Virus record (IMG/VR): IMGVR_UViG_3300009173_000025
Coordinates: 1 to 44,074 of that record
DNA length: 44,074 nucleotides
Strand: one strand, 5' to 3'
DNA from: a virus
This document shows, one piece after another, positions 7,484 to 15,056 of this stretch (its first letter is position 1; every line of letters begins with the position of its first letter). The position numbers were made by a program, and so were the translations under genes. Below the pieces are notes generated by a model. The model searched no databases. It was not told the origin of the DNA and saw only the letters and a list, made by a program, of their open reading frames with translations.

Positions 7484-7829
7484 GCTTTCTCCCCTCGATG
7501 TTTTTAATATAACATTTAAAACAACATTTGTATTTCACCATGTATAAGTCATCCTGTTTACTAAAAGAATATGTTTGGCAAGCAGGGCAAGTTCTACTAA
7601 TTCTTTCCTTATTAAATAGTTTCTTGGAAACAAAAACCCCATTTACTTCTATCTTCTCTAGTTTCTCGGAAAGCTCGTCTAGTCGTGACTCTATAATTTT
7701 TAGTTGTTCTAAATATTCCTGCTCTTTATCCTCATTCCACGATGATTTTGGATTTTCTACTGTCTTCTTACCATATTTCTTAGAAATAGCCTTTTCAAGT
7801 GCGGCAATGTTGTCAGGGTCTTTTTCCAT
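7473..7829 (-). CDS. Hypothetical protein with coiled coil and C-terminal zinc-ribbon cysteines
   Basis: The frame opens at 7916, but I place the start at the ATG at 7829 (MEKDPDNIAALEKAISKKYG), which overlaps the upstream stop codon (TAATG). The result is 118 residues. Residues about 38-60 are predicted to form a coiled coil. Near the end TCPACQTYSF (80-89) and KCCFKC (100-105) provide two CxxC pairs about 20 residues apart, typical of a zinc ribbon. A DNA-, RNA- or protein-binding adaptor is likely. The family is not recognised. It lies between the membrane-protein cluster and the scaffold-like gene. Confidence 0.65.
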   Translation of the reverse strand: MEKDPDNIAALEKAISKKYGKKTVENPKSSWNEDKEQEYLEQLKIIESRLDELSEKLEKIEVNGVFVSKKLFNKERISRTCPACQTYSFSKQDDLYMVKYKCCFKCYIKNIEGRKHDY

Positions 7830-8347
7830 TACGGATTGATCCCCGGCTTCACCGCATACATAATACCAATCGAGCCAGCGACTCCAATCCCTACGCCTAG
7901 AACCACCCACAACCAAGTCTTGTCACTGCTGTTCATTGCCAGTGGCTCAATTCTTTCAATATATTCGTTCTTGTTTTGAAGCTGAACTGTCAAGAGTTGG
8001 TTCTGAGCAGTGAACGTTTGTGCTTGAAGCGAATACCTCAAATCAAAAGACCTCTGTAGGTAATCAATTTCTAGAGTGTATTGTCGCTCTCGGAAATCCC
8101 AATCAGTATAAATCTTGGCAAACGAGGCTGGTGTTAAAAGGTACACGTCATTGGTTGGTGTAAAAGTTGTATCCGCCTTAAGAAGAGAATACTCAAACTT
8201 AAGCTCCAAACGTGGAAGTGTCGTCACCGTTGAGGCTGGCGCTGCTTCCTTGCTCTCTGTCGCTGGAGGCTCTGGTGTGTTGGCAAATACCGATGCTGGG
8301 AATACCAAGCTCGCAATAAGAACTGGTATGATAAAGCTTTTAATCAT
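7829..8347 (-). CDS. Exported membrane protein with signal peptide and C-terminal membrane segment
   Basis: A 172-residue protein starting at the ATG at 8347 (the frame is open to a TTG at 8356). AGGAG at 8357-8361, nine bases upstream, supports this. The N-terminus is a clear signal peptide, MIKSFIIPVLIASLVFPASV, followed by FA, with likely cleavage after that Ala. It has no lipobox cysteine. A periplasmic, Pro/Ala-rich linker and a charged helical region follow, then a transmembrane segment near the C-terminus (WLWVVLGVGIGVAGSIGIMY). It is the third gene of a membrane-protein trio (holin-like, spanin-like, this). A role in lysis or envelope disruption fits the context, but the missing lipobox argues against a classical outer-membrane or unimolecular spanin. 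Confidence 0.65.
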   Translation of the reverse strand: MIKSFIIPVLIASLVFPASVFANTPEPPATESKEAAPASTVTTLPRLELKFEYSLLKADTTFTPTNDVYLLTPASFAKIYTDWDFRERQYTLEIDYLQRSFDLRYSLQAQTFTAQNQLLTVQLQNKNEYIERIEPLAMNSSDKTWLWVVLGVGIGVAGSIGIMYAVKPGINP

Positions 8348-8741
8348 TGTGAACAACTCCTAGACTTTCAGGTGGAACATAATCCAATCCCCAAAGGTCA
8401 TTAATTTTTTTGGCGAATGCATCTGGATTGCCTTCTGCCTCTTTCACCGCAGCAACAATAGCTCTCTTGTGCTCTTTGGTCAGTTTTTCGCTTTTAACTT
8501 CTAGTTCCTTTTCCAGTGCCAGTGTAGCACTTTCATGCCACTGTTGGATCTTTTCTGTCTCTTCAACGTAACTTTTTAAAGCCTCTTCGTCTTTCGCCAT
8601 CATTTCTTTGCGATATTGAAAGAGCTTCTTAAGCTGCTGTGTTTGACCCAACAACAGCAAAATAATTCCTACTGCAACAAACAATAGGAGCGTTGAGTTA
8701 GCCTTGGTCCACTTCCAAGCCTTTTTCACCCAGAGCACCAT
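8340..8741 (-). CDS. Membrane-anchored coiled-coil protein, Rz/i-spanin-like candidate
   Basis: A 133-residue protein beginning MVLWVKKAWKWTKANSTLLL at the ATG at 8741, with AAGG upstream. It has one N-terminal transmembrane segment (about 18-35), then a long charged coiled coil (about 40-110) and a short globular end. This is the layout and size of inner-membrane spanins, which span the periplasm during lysis of Gram-negative hosts. Spanins are too divergent to prove by motif. The upstream gene is holin-like and the downstream gene is exported, which supports a lysis role. An envelope or structural function cannot be excluded. Confidence 0.6.
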   Translation of the reverse strand: MVLWVKKAWKWTKANSTLLLFVAVGIILLLLGQTQQLKKLFQYRKEMMAKDEEALKSYVEETEKIQQWHESATLALEKELEVKSEKLTKEHKRAIVAAVKEAEGNPDAFAKKINDLWGLDYVPPESLGVVHND

Positions 8742-8742
8742 A

Positions 8743-8985
8743 CTACTCAACCTTCTTTGTCTTAGGGCTGTAATGCTCTCTTAACTCAGGTGAAACGAAC
8801 TTGCCCTGCTTTAGTGCAACCACCAGATCCACTGCTGCCTGTGAGCCAATATAAACCATAGTTAACATGACCCAATCATGTGAAGTTAAGTGACTAAGGA
8901 AGAGCGCACAAGTGGCTGTTGCCCACGCAATAAGTTTTCTTGATGCGAATTTTTCAAGGAATTTGTCTGCTATTTGTTTCATCAT
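8743..8985 (-). CDS. Small two-helix membrane protein, holin candidate
   Basis: An 80-residue protein with a charged N-terminus, two hydrophobic segments (about residues 18-33 and 38-58) and a charged Lys-rich C-terminus. This is the usual plan of small holins, which permeabilise the inner membrane to release or activate endolysin. The segment WVMLTMVYIGSQAAVDLVVA is of the type often seen in small phage holin-like proteins. Two ATGs (8985, 8982) follow a strong ribosome-binding site. Dual starts are known in some holins to make holin and antiholin, but adjacent ATGs would not change the topology here. No endolysin gene is in the window. Confidence 0.6.
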   Translation of the reverse strand: MMKQIADKFLEKFASRKLIAWATATCALFLSHLTSHDWVMLTMVYIGSQAAVDLVVALKQGKFVSPELREHYSPKTKKVE

Positions 8986-8989
8986 ATAA

Positions 8990-8996
8990 CACCTCC
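8990..8996 (-). promoter_or_regulatory. Strong ribosome-binding site for the holin-like gene
   Basis: GGAGGTG on the minus strand, four bases before the ATG at 8985 and seven before that at 8982. It is among the best Shine-Dalgarno matches in the window and lies in the 30-base gap after the SbcDC-fusion gene. Confidence 0.7.
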
Positions 8997-9015
8997 AGTA
9001 TTAATAATTAGAGGC

Positions 9016-12000
9016 TTATTGATTAACATACGCAAAGTTTCTCTTCTTATCAATCAAAATCTGCTTGTCCACACAATCTTTCAACGAATCTAAATGAGAA
9101 ATCAACAATACCGTTTTGTAGTGTGACTTAACAAGATCCAAGATTCTAACAAAACCTTCCATATTTTCTTCATCCAGTGCCGTGCCGGGTTCGTCTAGAA
9201 TAAAAATATCTCCCTTTGGCATTGAAGAAACGTTTAACAGTGCCATCCGTATTGCCATACTAGCAATAGTCTTCTCGGCTCCCGAACCCATTTCAAGAGG
9301 ACGTGCCTCAAACTTTGGATGCTTAATAAAGATTTCAAGCCTCTTGTCTTCGTTTTCAACATACACCTGAAAGTCAACAATATTTGCTAAAACACTAGCA
9401 ATCTCCGAGTTAATAACCGGGAGCTTGTTTTTGATAATGTCAAGAGAAATACCATTAGTGTCCATGCTCTTTTGAAAAAGATCGTAAGCCGCATACTCTT
9501 CTCTTGTTTCTACCAACTCTGCCCTACTGTCTTCCAAATCTTGAAGCTGTTGGGTTAGTGAGCCATTTTCTCGATAAAGTGATGTTAAGGCTTCTTCGCA
9601 TATTGTTAGATTCAACTCTGCGTCGTCTATGTTAAAGACGTAAGTTTTTTTCTGGTCTATTAATGCTTCTAAGTTTTCAATTGCTTCTTTGTTCTCTTCG
9701 TACTCTTGCAACTTCTTCTTATGTGATTTAATATCTGACCTAAGCTTGTATGCCTGAGTCTTGTTCCTAGCGATCTTTAATTCAAGTTGTGCCAGTTCAG
9801 ATGCAGTAGAAGATTTTTTGTCAAGAAGTTTATTATAATTCTCAATATACTCTGCCACCTTTTCAGGAGCTAGGCTTTCCACCTTGGATGAAGCCACGCC
9901 TCTTTTTTGCCTTATCTCTTCTATCTTATCTCTGGTTAGTCCAATGCTTTCCAATGCTGCGAACACATCTTTAATAAAGCGACATTGTGGGAATTGCTCT
10001 CCACAGGGCACAGTTGAAAGAAGGTCAATCTTCTTTTCCTCTACCAACAAAGAAGACTCTTGTTGTTCAATCTCTCGCAACAAAGAAGTCATATCTGCTC
10101 TAGCTTCATCAATCATAACCTGCTTGTGGTTATAACCCCCAATATCAAAACTGTCAAGAAAAGAATCAATCTTTTCTAATGTCGTTCGATTCGTTTTTGT
10201 TTTTTTGCCAAAAGAACGATTCTCATGTGTGATGGTATCTACTTGTCCCTCTGCTGATTTCAAAATAGCCGTCACGTCTTTAACATTAATAATCTCTGCT
10301 GGGATTGCACTGATTGTCTCTTCTAATTGTCCCACCTTCTCAGTCCACCCTGCGATAGACTCCCTAAGCTGTGTACACCTCTCCTTTTGAGATACAATCT
10401 CGGAATTGTGTTTCTCCAACAGACCAGATATATTATCTGTGCGCTCTTCAAAGTCAATCTTCTCAAGCCTACGGAGAGAGCTTCGCAAATCAGCAGCGTC
10501 ATCTTTGGCTAATTTAAATTTCTTTTCAAAAATTTCTAAGTCCAAAAACTTCGCCAGTATCTCCTTTCTCTTTGTTGAACCCTCTGCAATAAATGCCAGC
10601 GATCCTAGCTGTGAAGCCATCGAAGTAAGAAGGAAGTCTTCTAACGTGCCGAACAACATTCTAATGTTTTTATCTGTCCCGTTTCTGTCCAACCCGTTTA
10701 AAGATTTCAATTCGCCAGTGACAGTATTTTTCGACCAAAAATTAAGGTCGGTCTTTGCCTCATAGGTATCTTCCCCCTTGACCTTTTTAATATACTTTTC
10801 AGAACGGCGCTCGACCGTGTATAGGTTGTCACCTATCTCAATTTCTACCTTTCCTTTACCCCAGCTTTTACTCTGGTTAATAGAGTTGAGATTCTTTCTG
10901 TTACCCTTGGACGTGCTGTTATACAAAGTGTACAACAAGCTGTCAATCACGCTAGACTTGCCAGAAAAATTCTTCCCAAATATACCAACGATCCCACTAA
11001 GGGCAGAAAAATCTACCTTGTTGTTTGAGCCAAAATTAAAAAGATTGTCCCAGTAGAGAGACTTCAAGCGCCAGTTGACATTTCTCTTTACTGTCTCCGA
11101 ATTTTCAACAGAGGTGTTATATGTTTTATTTAATGTACAAACACGCTTAAGCATTTCATCATTAATGCCATAGTCTTTAAGGTACTCAGAAATAAACTTT
11201 TCTTGTACGCTTATGTCTCGTAAATCTTCTTGTATATAATCCCCCGACAAGGCATCCACGCTGCCACGACTATCAGTAGCATTATTTAAAAATGTAATCT
11301 CCAACGGGTTGAATCTGGTCTTAGCAATATCAACCGCTCTTCTCAGCTTGTGCAATGGGATACTGTGATTACAAACAAGCCTTAGACGTGCGCCTGTAGG
11401 AATGTTGATGCCCTTTGGCATTCGTCCAGCCTTGGACAACTCAATTGTGATAAACGGCGAAGGATTCAACAACTGGTGATGTGAAACTTCAAAAGTATCT
11501 TTATCTTCAATGTCCCAGATCAGGAATCCCTTGTCGTTTGTTTCCCCGTGGTTTTGTTGAATTGTTGAGCCGGGGTAGCGTACACGCCCGTCTGTGTCCA
11601 CCACTTGATTAGTCTTGTGAATATCTCCCAAGAAGGCAAAATCAAAATCTTCAAATATTTCAATATCGTGATCTCCGTGCTCCATCACCCAGCCTGTATC
11701 TGTGACAACGCCACGAACTGAACCGTGATAAAGCGCAATGTTGACACGTTCCTTGTCTGTAGGCTTTATCCAACCACCTTCATCAAACACGCTCAAGACA
11801 TTGAGAGCAAAAGCATCGCCCACAATGGTTTCTCCAGAAGACTTCAACAGGTGAAGATTAGGAATATCCAGTGCGTCAACGATGGGAGTAAGGGCATCTT
11901 GTCGATTTTCATTCTTAAGATTCCCGTCGTGGTTTCCAAGAATAATATATGTCGGAGCGACCGCTGCCAAGTTCTTGAAAAACTTCGCAGTCATCTCCAC

Positions 12001-12168
12001 AAATTCTGGTGATAGCTGTGTTTTGGTGTGTGCAATATCACCGCAGTGAATTATGCAATCCACCTTTTCTTCTGCTAACGTCTTGTACATCTGATCGAAT
12101 ACATGATTGTATTCGTCATGATATTTTAAATTTCTAATATGTGTATCTGCAATGTGAGCAAACTTCAT
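9016..12168 (-). CDS. Recombination nuclease/ATPase fusion: Mre11/SbcD (gp47-like) joined to Rad50/SbcC (gp46-like)
   Basis: One 1050-residue chain carries both halves of the end-resection complex that T4 makes from separate genes 47 and 46. Residues 1-370 are a metallophosphoesterase with ADTH (7-10), HCGDIAH (41-47), GNHD (78-81), His148 and GDIH (181-184). The ATPase has Walker A GIFGKNFSGKSS (395-406), two long coiled coils around C722-x6-C729 (the hook), an ABC signature EMGSGAEKTIASMA (about 955-970), Walker B IFILDEPGTALD (about 985) and a LLISHLDS switch. It should process DNA ends for recombination-dependent replication or repair. The start has GAGGT upstream. Fusion and hook spacing are unusual relative to T4. 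Confidence 0.93.
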   Translation of the reverse strand: MKFAHIADTHIRNLKYHDEYNHVFDQMYKTLAEEKVDCIIHCGDIAHTKTQLSPEFVEMTAKFFKNLAAVAPTYIILGNHDGNLKNENRQDALTPIVDALDIPNLHLLKSSGETIVGDAFALNVLSVFDEGGWIKPTDKERVNIALYHGSVRGVVTDTGWVMEHGDHDIEIFEDFDFAFLGDIHKTNQVVDTDGRVRYPGSTIQQNHGETNDKGFLIWDIEDKDTFEVSHHQLLNPSPFITIELSKAGRMPKGINIPTGARLRLVCNHSIPLHKLRRAVDIAKTRFNPLEITFLNNATDSRGSVDALSGDYIQEDLRDISVQEKFISEYLKDYGINDEMLKRVCTLNKTYNTSVENSETVKRNVNWRLKSLYWDNLFNFGSNNKVDFSALSGIVGIFGKNFSGKSSVIDSLLYTLYNSTSKGNRKNLNSINQSKSWGKGKVEIEIGDNLYTVERRSEKYIKKVKGEDTYEAKTDLNFWSKNTVTGELKSLNGLDRNGTDKNIRMLFGTLEDFLLTSMASQLGSLAFIAEGSTKRKEILAKFLDLEIFEKKFKLAKDDAADLRSSLRRLEKIDFEERTDNISGLLEKHNSEIVSQKERCTQLRESIAGWTEKVGQLEETISAIPAEIINVKDVTAILKSAEGQVDTITHENRSFGKKTKTNRTTLEKIDSFLDSFDIGGYNHKQVMIDEARADMTSLLREIEQQESSLLVEEKKIDLLSTVPCGEQFPQCRFIKDVFAALESIGLTRDKIEEIRQKRGVASSKVESLAPEKVAEYIENYNKLLDKKSSTASELAQLELKIARNKTQAYKLRSDIKSHKKKLQEYEENKEAIENLEALIDQKKTYVFNIDDAELNLTICEEALTSLYRENGSLTQQLQDLEDSRAELVETREEYAAYDLFQKSMDTNGISLDIIKNKLPVINSEIASVLANIVDFQVYVENEDKRLEIFIKHPKFEARPLEMGSGAEKTIASMAIRMALLNVSSMPKGDIFILDEPGTALDEENMEGFVRILDLVKSHYKTVLLISHLDSLKDCVDKQILIDKKRNFAYVNQ

Positions 12169-12180
12169 AAATTACCTCTA

Positions 12181-13128
12181 TTAAATTGAGCTTATCTTGT
12201 GACTAAGATGTGTCTCATTGTTCATTCTAACAGCACTGTTCTTGCGCTTTTGAAATTCTTTCTTTGACATTTCACCAACATCTGAATACGGGTAAATGTC
12301 AACTTTATATAATTCTACATCAAACTCCAAAAGCTGCTTTATTAAAACCATCGCTTTGCGTTCTGCATCTGCGTCGAGAGCGATATAAGTTATCGCATCG
12401 TTCTGGACTATCTTCTTAAAGAGTTCCGAGTTGGCAGAAAGCGACGAACCCAAAATAGGAATAGCATTCTCTGCCACTACAGCATCAAAAACCCCTTCAA
12501 CTATGTTCAAGCCTTGGTTCCAATCAATGTACAGTTCGTTAAATGCAATATCTCTACTGACCGATGGGCTAAGATACTTTCTCCAATTGCCAGTATAGCT
12601 TCTTCCTACAAAGTAGTTAACCCTGCCGTTTAAATTAAAAGATGGTATGACAATTCTGCCGCTGTACTCGCCGGAAGAGCAATATCCAATTTTCCACTTT
12701 AATATATCAAGCTTGCTCAAGCCCCTATCACGCAAAAATTTCATTGCTGGTCTAGAACTCATTGGTAGGTCGTTGCTAGTTAAAGTTTTAAATTCAACTG
12801 GTAATGGGACCACTTGTTCATCCTTTGGCTCCTTCCGTCCGAATAACTTCTCAGACATAATAGAACTAAAGTCAGACAGATCGACGGTGCCAGAAATAAT
12901 ATCCCAATCTTGGATTTGCCCAAGAGAGCCGTGGCGTTTTATAAGACGCCTCGCAGAGACTCCCTTATAATCACAAATCCAACACTTGAATTTATCTTTC
13001 TCAATGTTTACAGAAAGCTTCTTTTTGTGGTGCTCGCACTTCGGGCAGAAAAACAAATATTCGTCGCCCGACTTATAGCCCCTACCAAGAACACCCTGTA
13101 ATATTTTCAACCTTTCGTGTTTAGACAC
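12181..13128 (-). CDS. DNA primase, CHC2-type zinc finger plus TOPRIM, no helicase domain
   Basis: Makes RNA primers for lagging-strand synthesis. The zinc-binding domain has CPKC (28-31) and CWIC (49-52). The TOPRIM catalytic core has the acidic motif IVEGVFDAVVAE, with Glu211-Gly212, and ALDADAE, with Asp252 and Asp254. At 315 residues it resembles DnaG or the primase half of T7 gp4 without a helicase, so a separate helicase is expected elsewhere in the genome. The likely start is GTG at 13128, which overlaps the end of the resolvase gene by 22 bases. I see no better ATG. It lies between resolvase and SbcDC fusion, forming a DNA-metabolism block. Confidence 0.9.
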   Translation of the reverse strand: MSKHERLKILQGVLGRGYKSGDEYLFFCPKCEHHKKKLSVNIEKDKFKCWICDYKGVSARRLIKRHGSLGQIQDWDIISGTVDLSDFSSIMSEKLFGRKEPKDEQVVPLPVEFKTLTSNDLPMSSRPAMKFLRDRGLSKLDILKWKIGYCSSGEYSGRIVIPSFNLNGRVNYFVGRSYTGNWRKYLSPSVSRDIAFNELYIDWNQGLNIVEGVFDAVVAENAIPILGSSLSANSELFKKIVQNDAITYIALDADAERKAMVLIKQLLEFDVELYKVDIYPYSDVGEMSKKEFQKRKNSAVRMNNETHLSHKISSI

Positions 13129-13640
13129 TCAGCACCCGCTCTCGCAATAATAAGACTGTCAGCCCGGTCAAAGGTGCCGGGTACAGGATTACCATGTTTC
13201 GTTAAAGTATAACAAAACTGGGGATCATTGTCAAGTAAAAACTTCAAAACAACTAATTTAATATCTTCGCCTTTTTCTTTTTTAGGTACACCGCAGGTTC
13301 TTCTAGCCTGTGTCGCACCAAGAAATTCAGGTGTCATCCCGAACACATCCCACACTAACCACCCTACTATACCATTAAATTTTGAAAGTGTTAAGAGGGT
13401 TTTTGCAGAAGATTTTCCACGCATGAAAGCAAAAAGTGACTGCTCTATAAAAACCGCTTCAATATCATACTCTTGCTTGATTGCCAGCAGAAGGTTGCGA
13501 ACTTCCTCTGCTTTTGCAAAGAGATCAGGAAAGTGCCTTTTGTTTTGAAACTTCCAAGCCTCGCAATATAATATTTTTCCTTCATCATCTATGACCGAAG
13601 CACCTGTAATGCTTGTAGAAACATCTAAACCTAATATCAT
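13107..13640 (-). CDS. RuvC-like Holliday junction resolvase
   Basis: A 177-residue RNase H-fold endonuclease that should cut four-way junctions and branched DNA. The acidic catalytic set is visible: Asp6 in ILGLDVSTSITG, Glu66 in AVFIEQSLF, and Asp158/Asp161 in TFDRADSLIIARAG. The spacing matches bacterial RuvC (Asp7, Glu66, Asp138, Asp141) except for an insertion before the last pair. T4 resolves junctions with endonuclease VII (gp49), an unrelated fold, so this phage appears to use a different enzyme for debranching before packaging. The ATG abuts the stop codon of the upstream structural gene, which means translational coupling to a virion gene. Confidence 0.9.
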   Translation of the reverse strand: MILGLDVSTSITGASVIDDEGKILYCEAWKFQNKRHFPDLFAKAEEVRNLLLAIKQEYDIEAVFIEQSLFAFMRGKSSAKTLLTLSKFNGIVGWLVWDVFGMTPEFLGATQARRTCGVPKKEKGEDIKLVVLKFLLDNDPQFCYTLTKHGNPVPGTFDRADSLIIARAGAECLNTKG

Positions 13641-15032
13641 TTAGAAATCCATTTTAATTTTAAAGGTAAATTCTCTGTCCTTGTTTTTTCTAACTGGACT
13701 GGCGAGCTTCGCAATCGCAATAAGATTTCTATTTTCGTCATAAATGCCAACCTTGGAAATCCACGTTTGCTTGTCAAAGATTCCATCTGGATCTGGATAT
13801 GGTGTTCTCACTGTATTCTTAATCTCCGCTCTTGAGCTTTCCCGATACTCTCTAGTGTTCACATAAGCGTCAAGCTTCTTTCTGAACGTACCAGTAGGAC
13901 AACCCTTTGAATCCATTATAGCACTCTTTGGTTGTCTTGTTAAGTAAGTTGGGTTATTTGAGTGATTTAATTCACCTTTCTTAGCATGAGCCAACATAGT
14001 GATGGTCGGCACATACGTCGTCGAATTAAAAGACATATAAAAGCTGGATGACACCACAGCCGTGGTTGGATCTAGCCACGTCGGGTCGGCTGACTCTCCG
14101 CAAGTGTCTGGTTCGTTATAACCTTGTGTTCCCCAATATAACCACCTTGGGCTATCAAATTGGTGAGGCTCATTAATCGGCTCTGGACAATATCTATATC
14201 TTTCTGTGTGCGTATCGTCAAGCGACCAGCTTCCGGTAAGGATTAGAAAGCCTTCGTCATATAAAACCACGCCTGCAACTTCACCGTAACCGGGGCTATT
14301 CTCTGGTGCCGTTTGAATCAATTCTCCGTTTTGATTTATGTCTTGGAGTTGTCCAACCAAACTACCAGTTAAATAGAATCTAAGGTCTACTGACCCACGC
14401 TCAACCCCCGAACCGTGGATGATAGATGGAATACTTATTAATGTTAGTTCTTGGGTTTCTTTATCCCAACCCGGCTCATATTTTATTCCACAGTCGCCAC
14501 CACACTCGTCTTGCTTGTAAGCATAATATGGACTATGCTTTTTGTGATAATTCAAAGTATTTTTTAATGCTCTAATATGTGGTCGGTCTTTCCCGCACAC
14601 ATCCCAGAAGGCATCGTCTTTGCCTACATACCGCTCAATTGAAATACTGGACGCCAGCGGGTAGCTGCCCGTCATAATATCTCCATAAGCAAAGTTGTGG
14701 AAGTCTACAGTTGAAACTGTTTTAAATGCGTTCAAGGCTCCACTCTTTGTGATGAATGGATAAATCATCGTAGCTTGATCGACCTTGCCGGGAATAACAT
14801 CATGTGCTTGCTCCATACGGTCAATGTTTAGTTCATACAAACTAACATAACCGGGGCAAACATGTTTTACAAAGTGTGTAGGAAGTCCATCATCATCGAA
14901 CTCCATTACTCCATGACGAGGTGTTCTATTATTGTAATAAACCGTCCTGTCATAAATAAAGAATTCGTTCTGAGGATGCGTCTCTACCTGATTGTAGAAT
15001 ATGTCATTTGGACCAAATTTAAATAACGGCAT
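13641..15032 (-). CDS. Virion/tail structural protein (paralogue of the next gene upstream)
   Basis: A 463-residue predicted beta-rich protein. It shares several segments with the 461-residue product of 15057-16442: a mid-protein GVVLYDEGFLIL-like strand, NHSNNPTYL, and a C-terminal module IYDENRNLIAIAKLASPVRK followed by a short basic/hydrophobic end. It is probably a minor tail or host-contact component. The C-terminal module is of a type I associate, from memory, with uncharacterised structural proteins of marine myoviruses. It also has a Cys pair in ECGGDCGIKY (about 176-185). The last structural gene before the DNA-metabolism block, it is coupled to the resolvase by an abutting TAA/ATG. 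Confidence 0.7.
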   Translation of the reverse strand: MPLFKFGPNDIFYNQVETHPQNEFFIYDRTVYYNNRTPRHGVMEFDDDGLPTHFVKHVCPGYVSLYELNIDRMEQAHDVIPGKVDQATMIYPFITKSGALNAFKTVSTVDFHNFAYGDIMTGSYPLASSISIERYVGKDDAFWDVCGKDRPHIRALKNTLNYHKKHSPYYAYKQDECGGDCGIKYEPGWDKETQELTLISIPSIIHGSGVERGSVDLRFYLTGSLVGQLQDINQNGELIQTAPENSPGYGEVAGVVLYDEGFLILTGSWSLDDTHTERYRYCPEPINEPHQFDSPRWLYWGTQGYNEPDTCGESADPTWLDPTTAVVSSSFYMSFNSTTYVPTITMLAHAKKGELNHSNNPTYLTRQPKSAIMDSKGCPTGTFRKKLDAYVNTREYRESSRAEIKNTVRTPYPDPDGIFDKQTWISKVGIYDENRNLIAIAKLASPVRKNKDREFTFKIKMDF

Positions 15033-15056
15033 TTTTGACGACCACCCTCTAGCATT

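Noticed and set aside
7830-7916. Upstream extension of the zinc-ribbon protein
   Set aside because: The extension lies over the coding sequence of the exported membrane protein and reads as Trp/Arg-rich shadow. The ATG at 7829 gives the usual TAATG junction.
7829-8347. Calling the exported protein a unimolecular spanin
   Set aside because: It has a C-terminal membrane segment, but its signal peptide lacks the lipobox cysteine required for outer-membrane lipoprotein anchoring.
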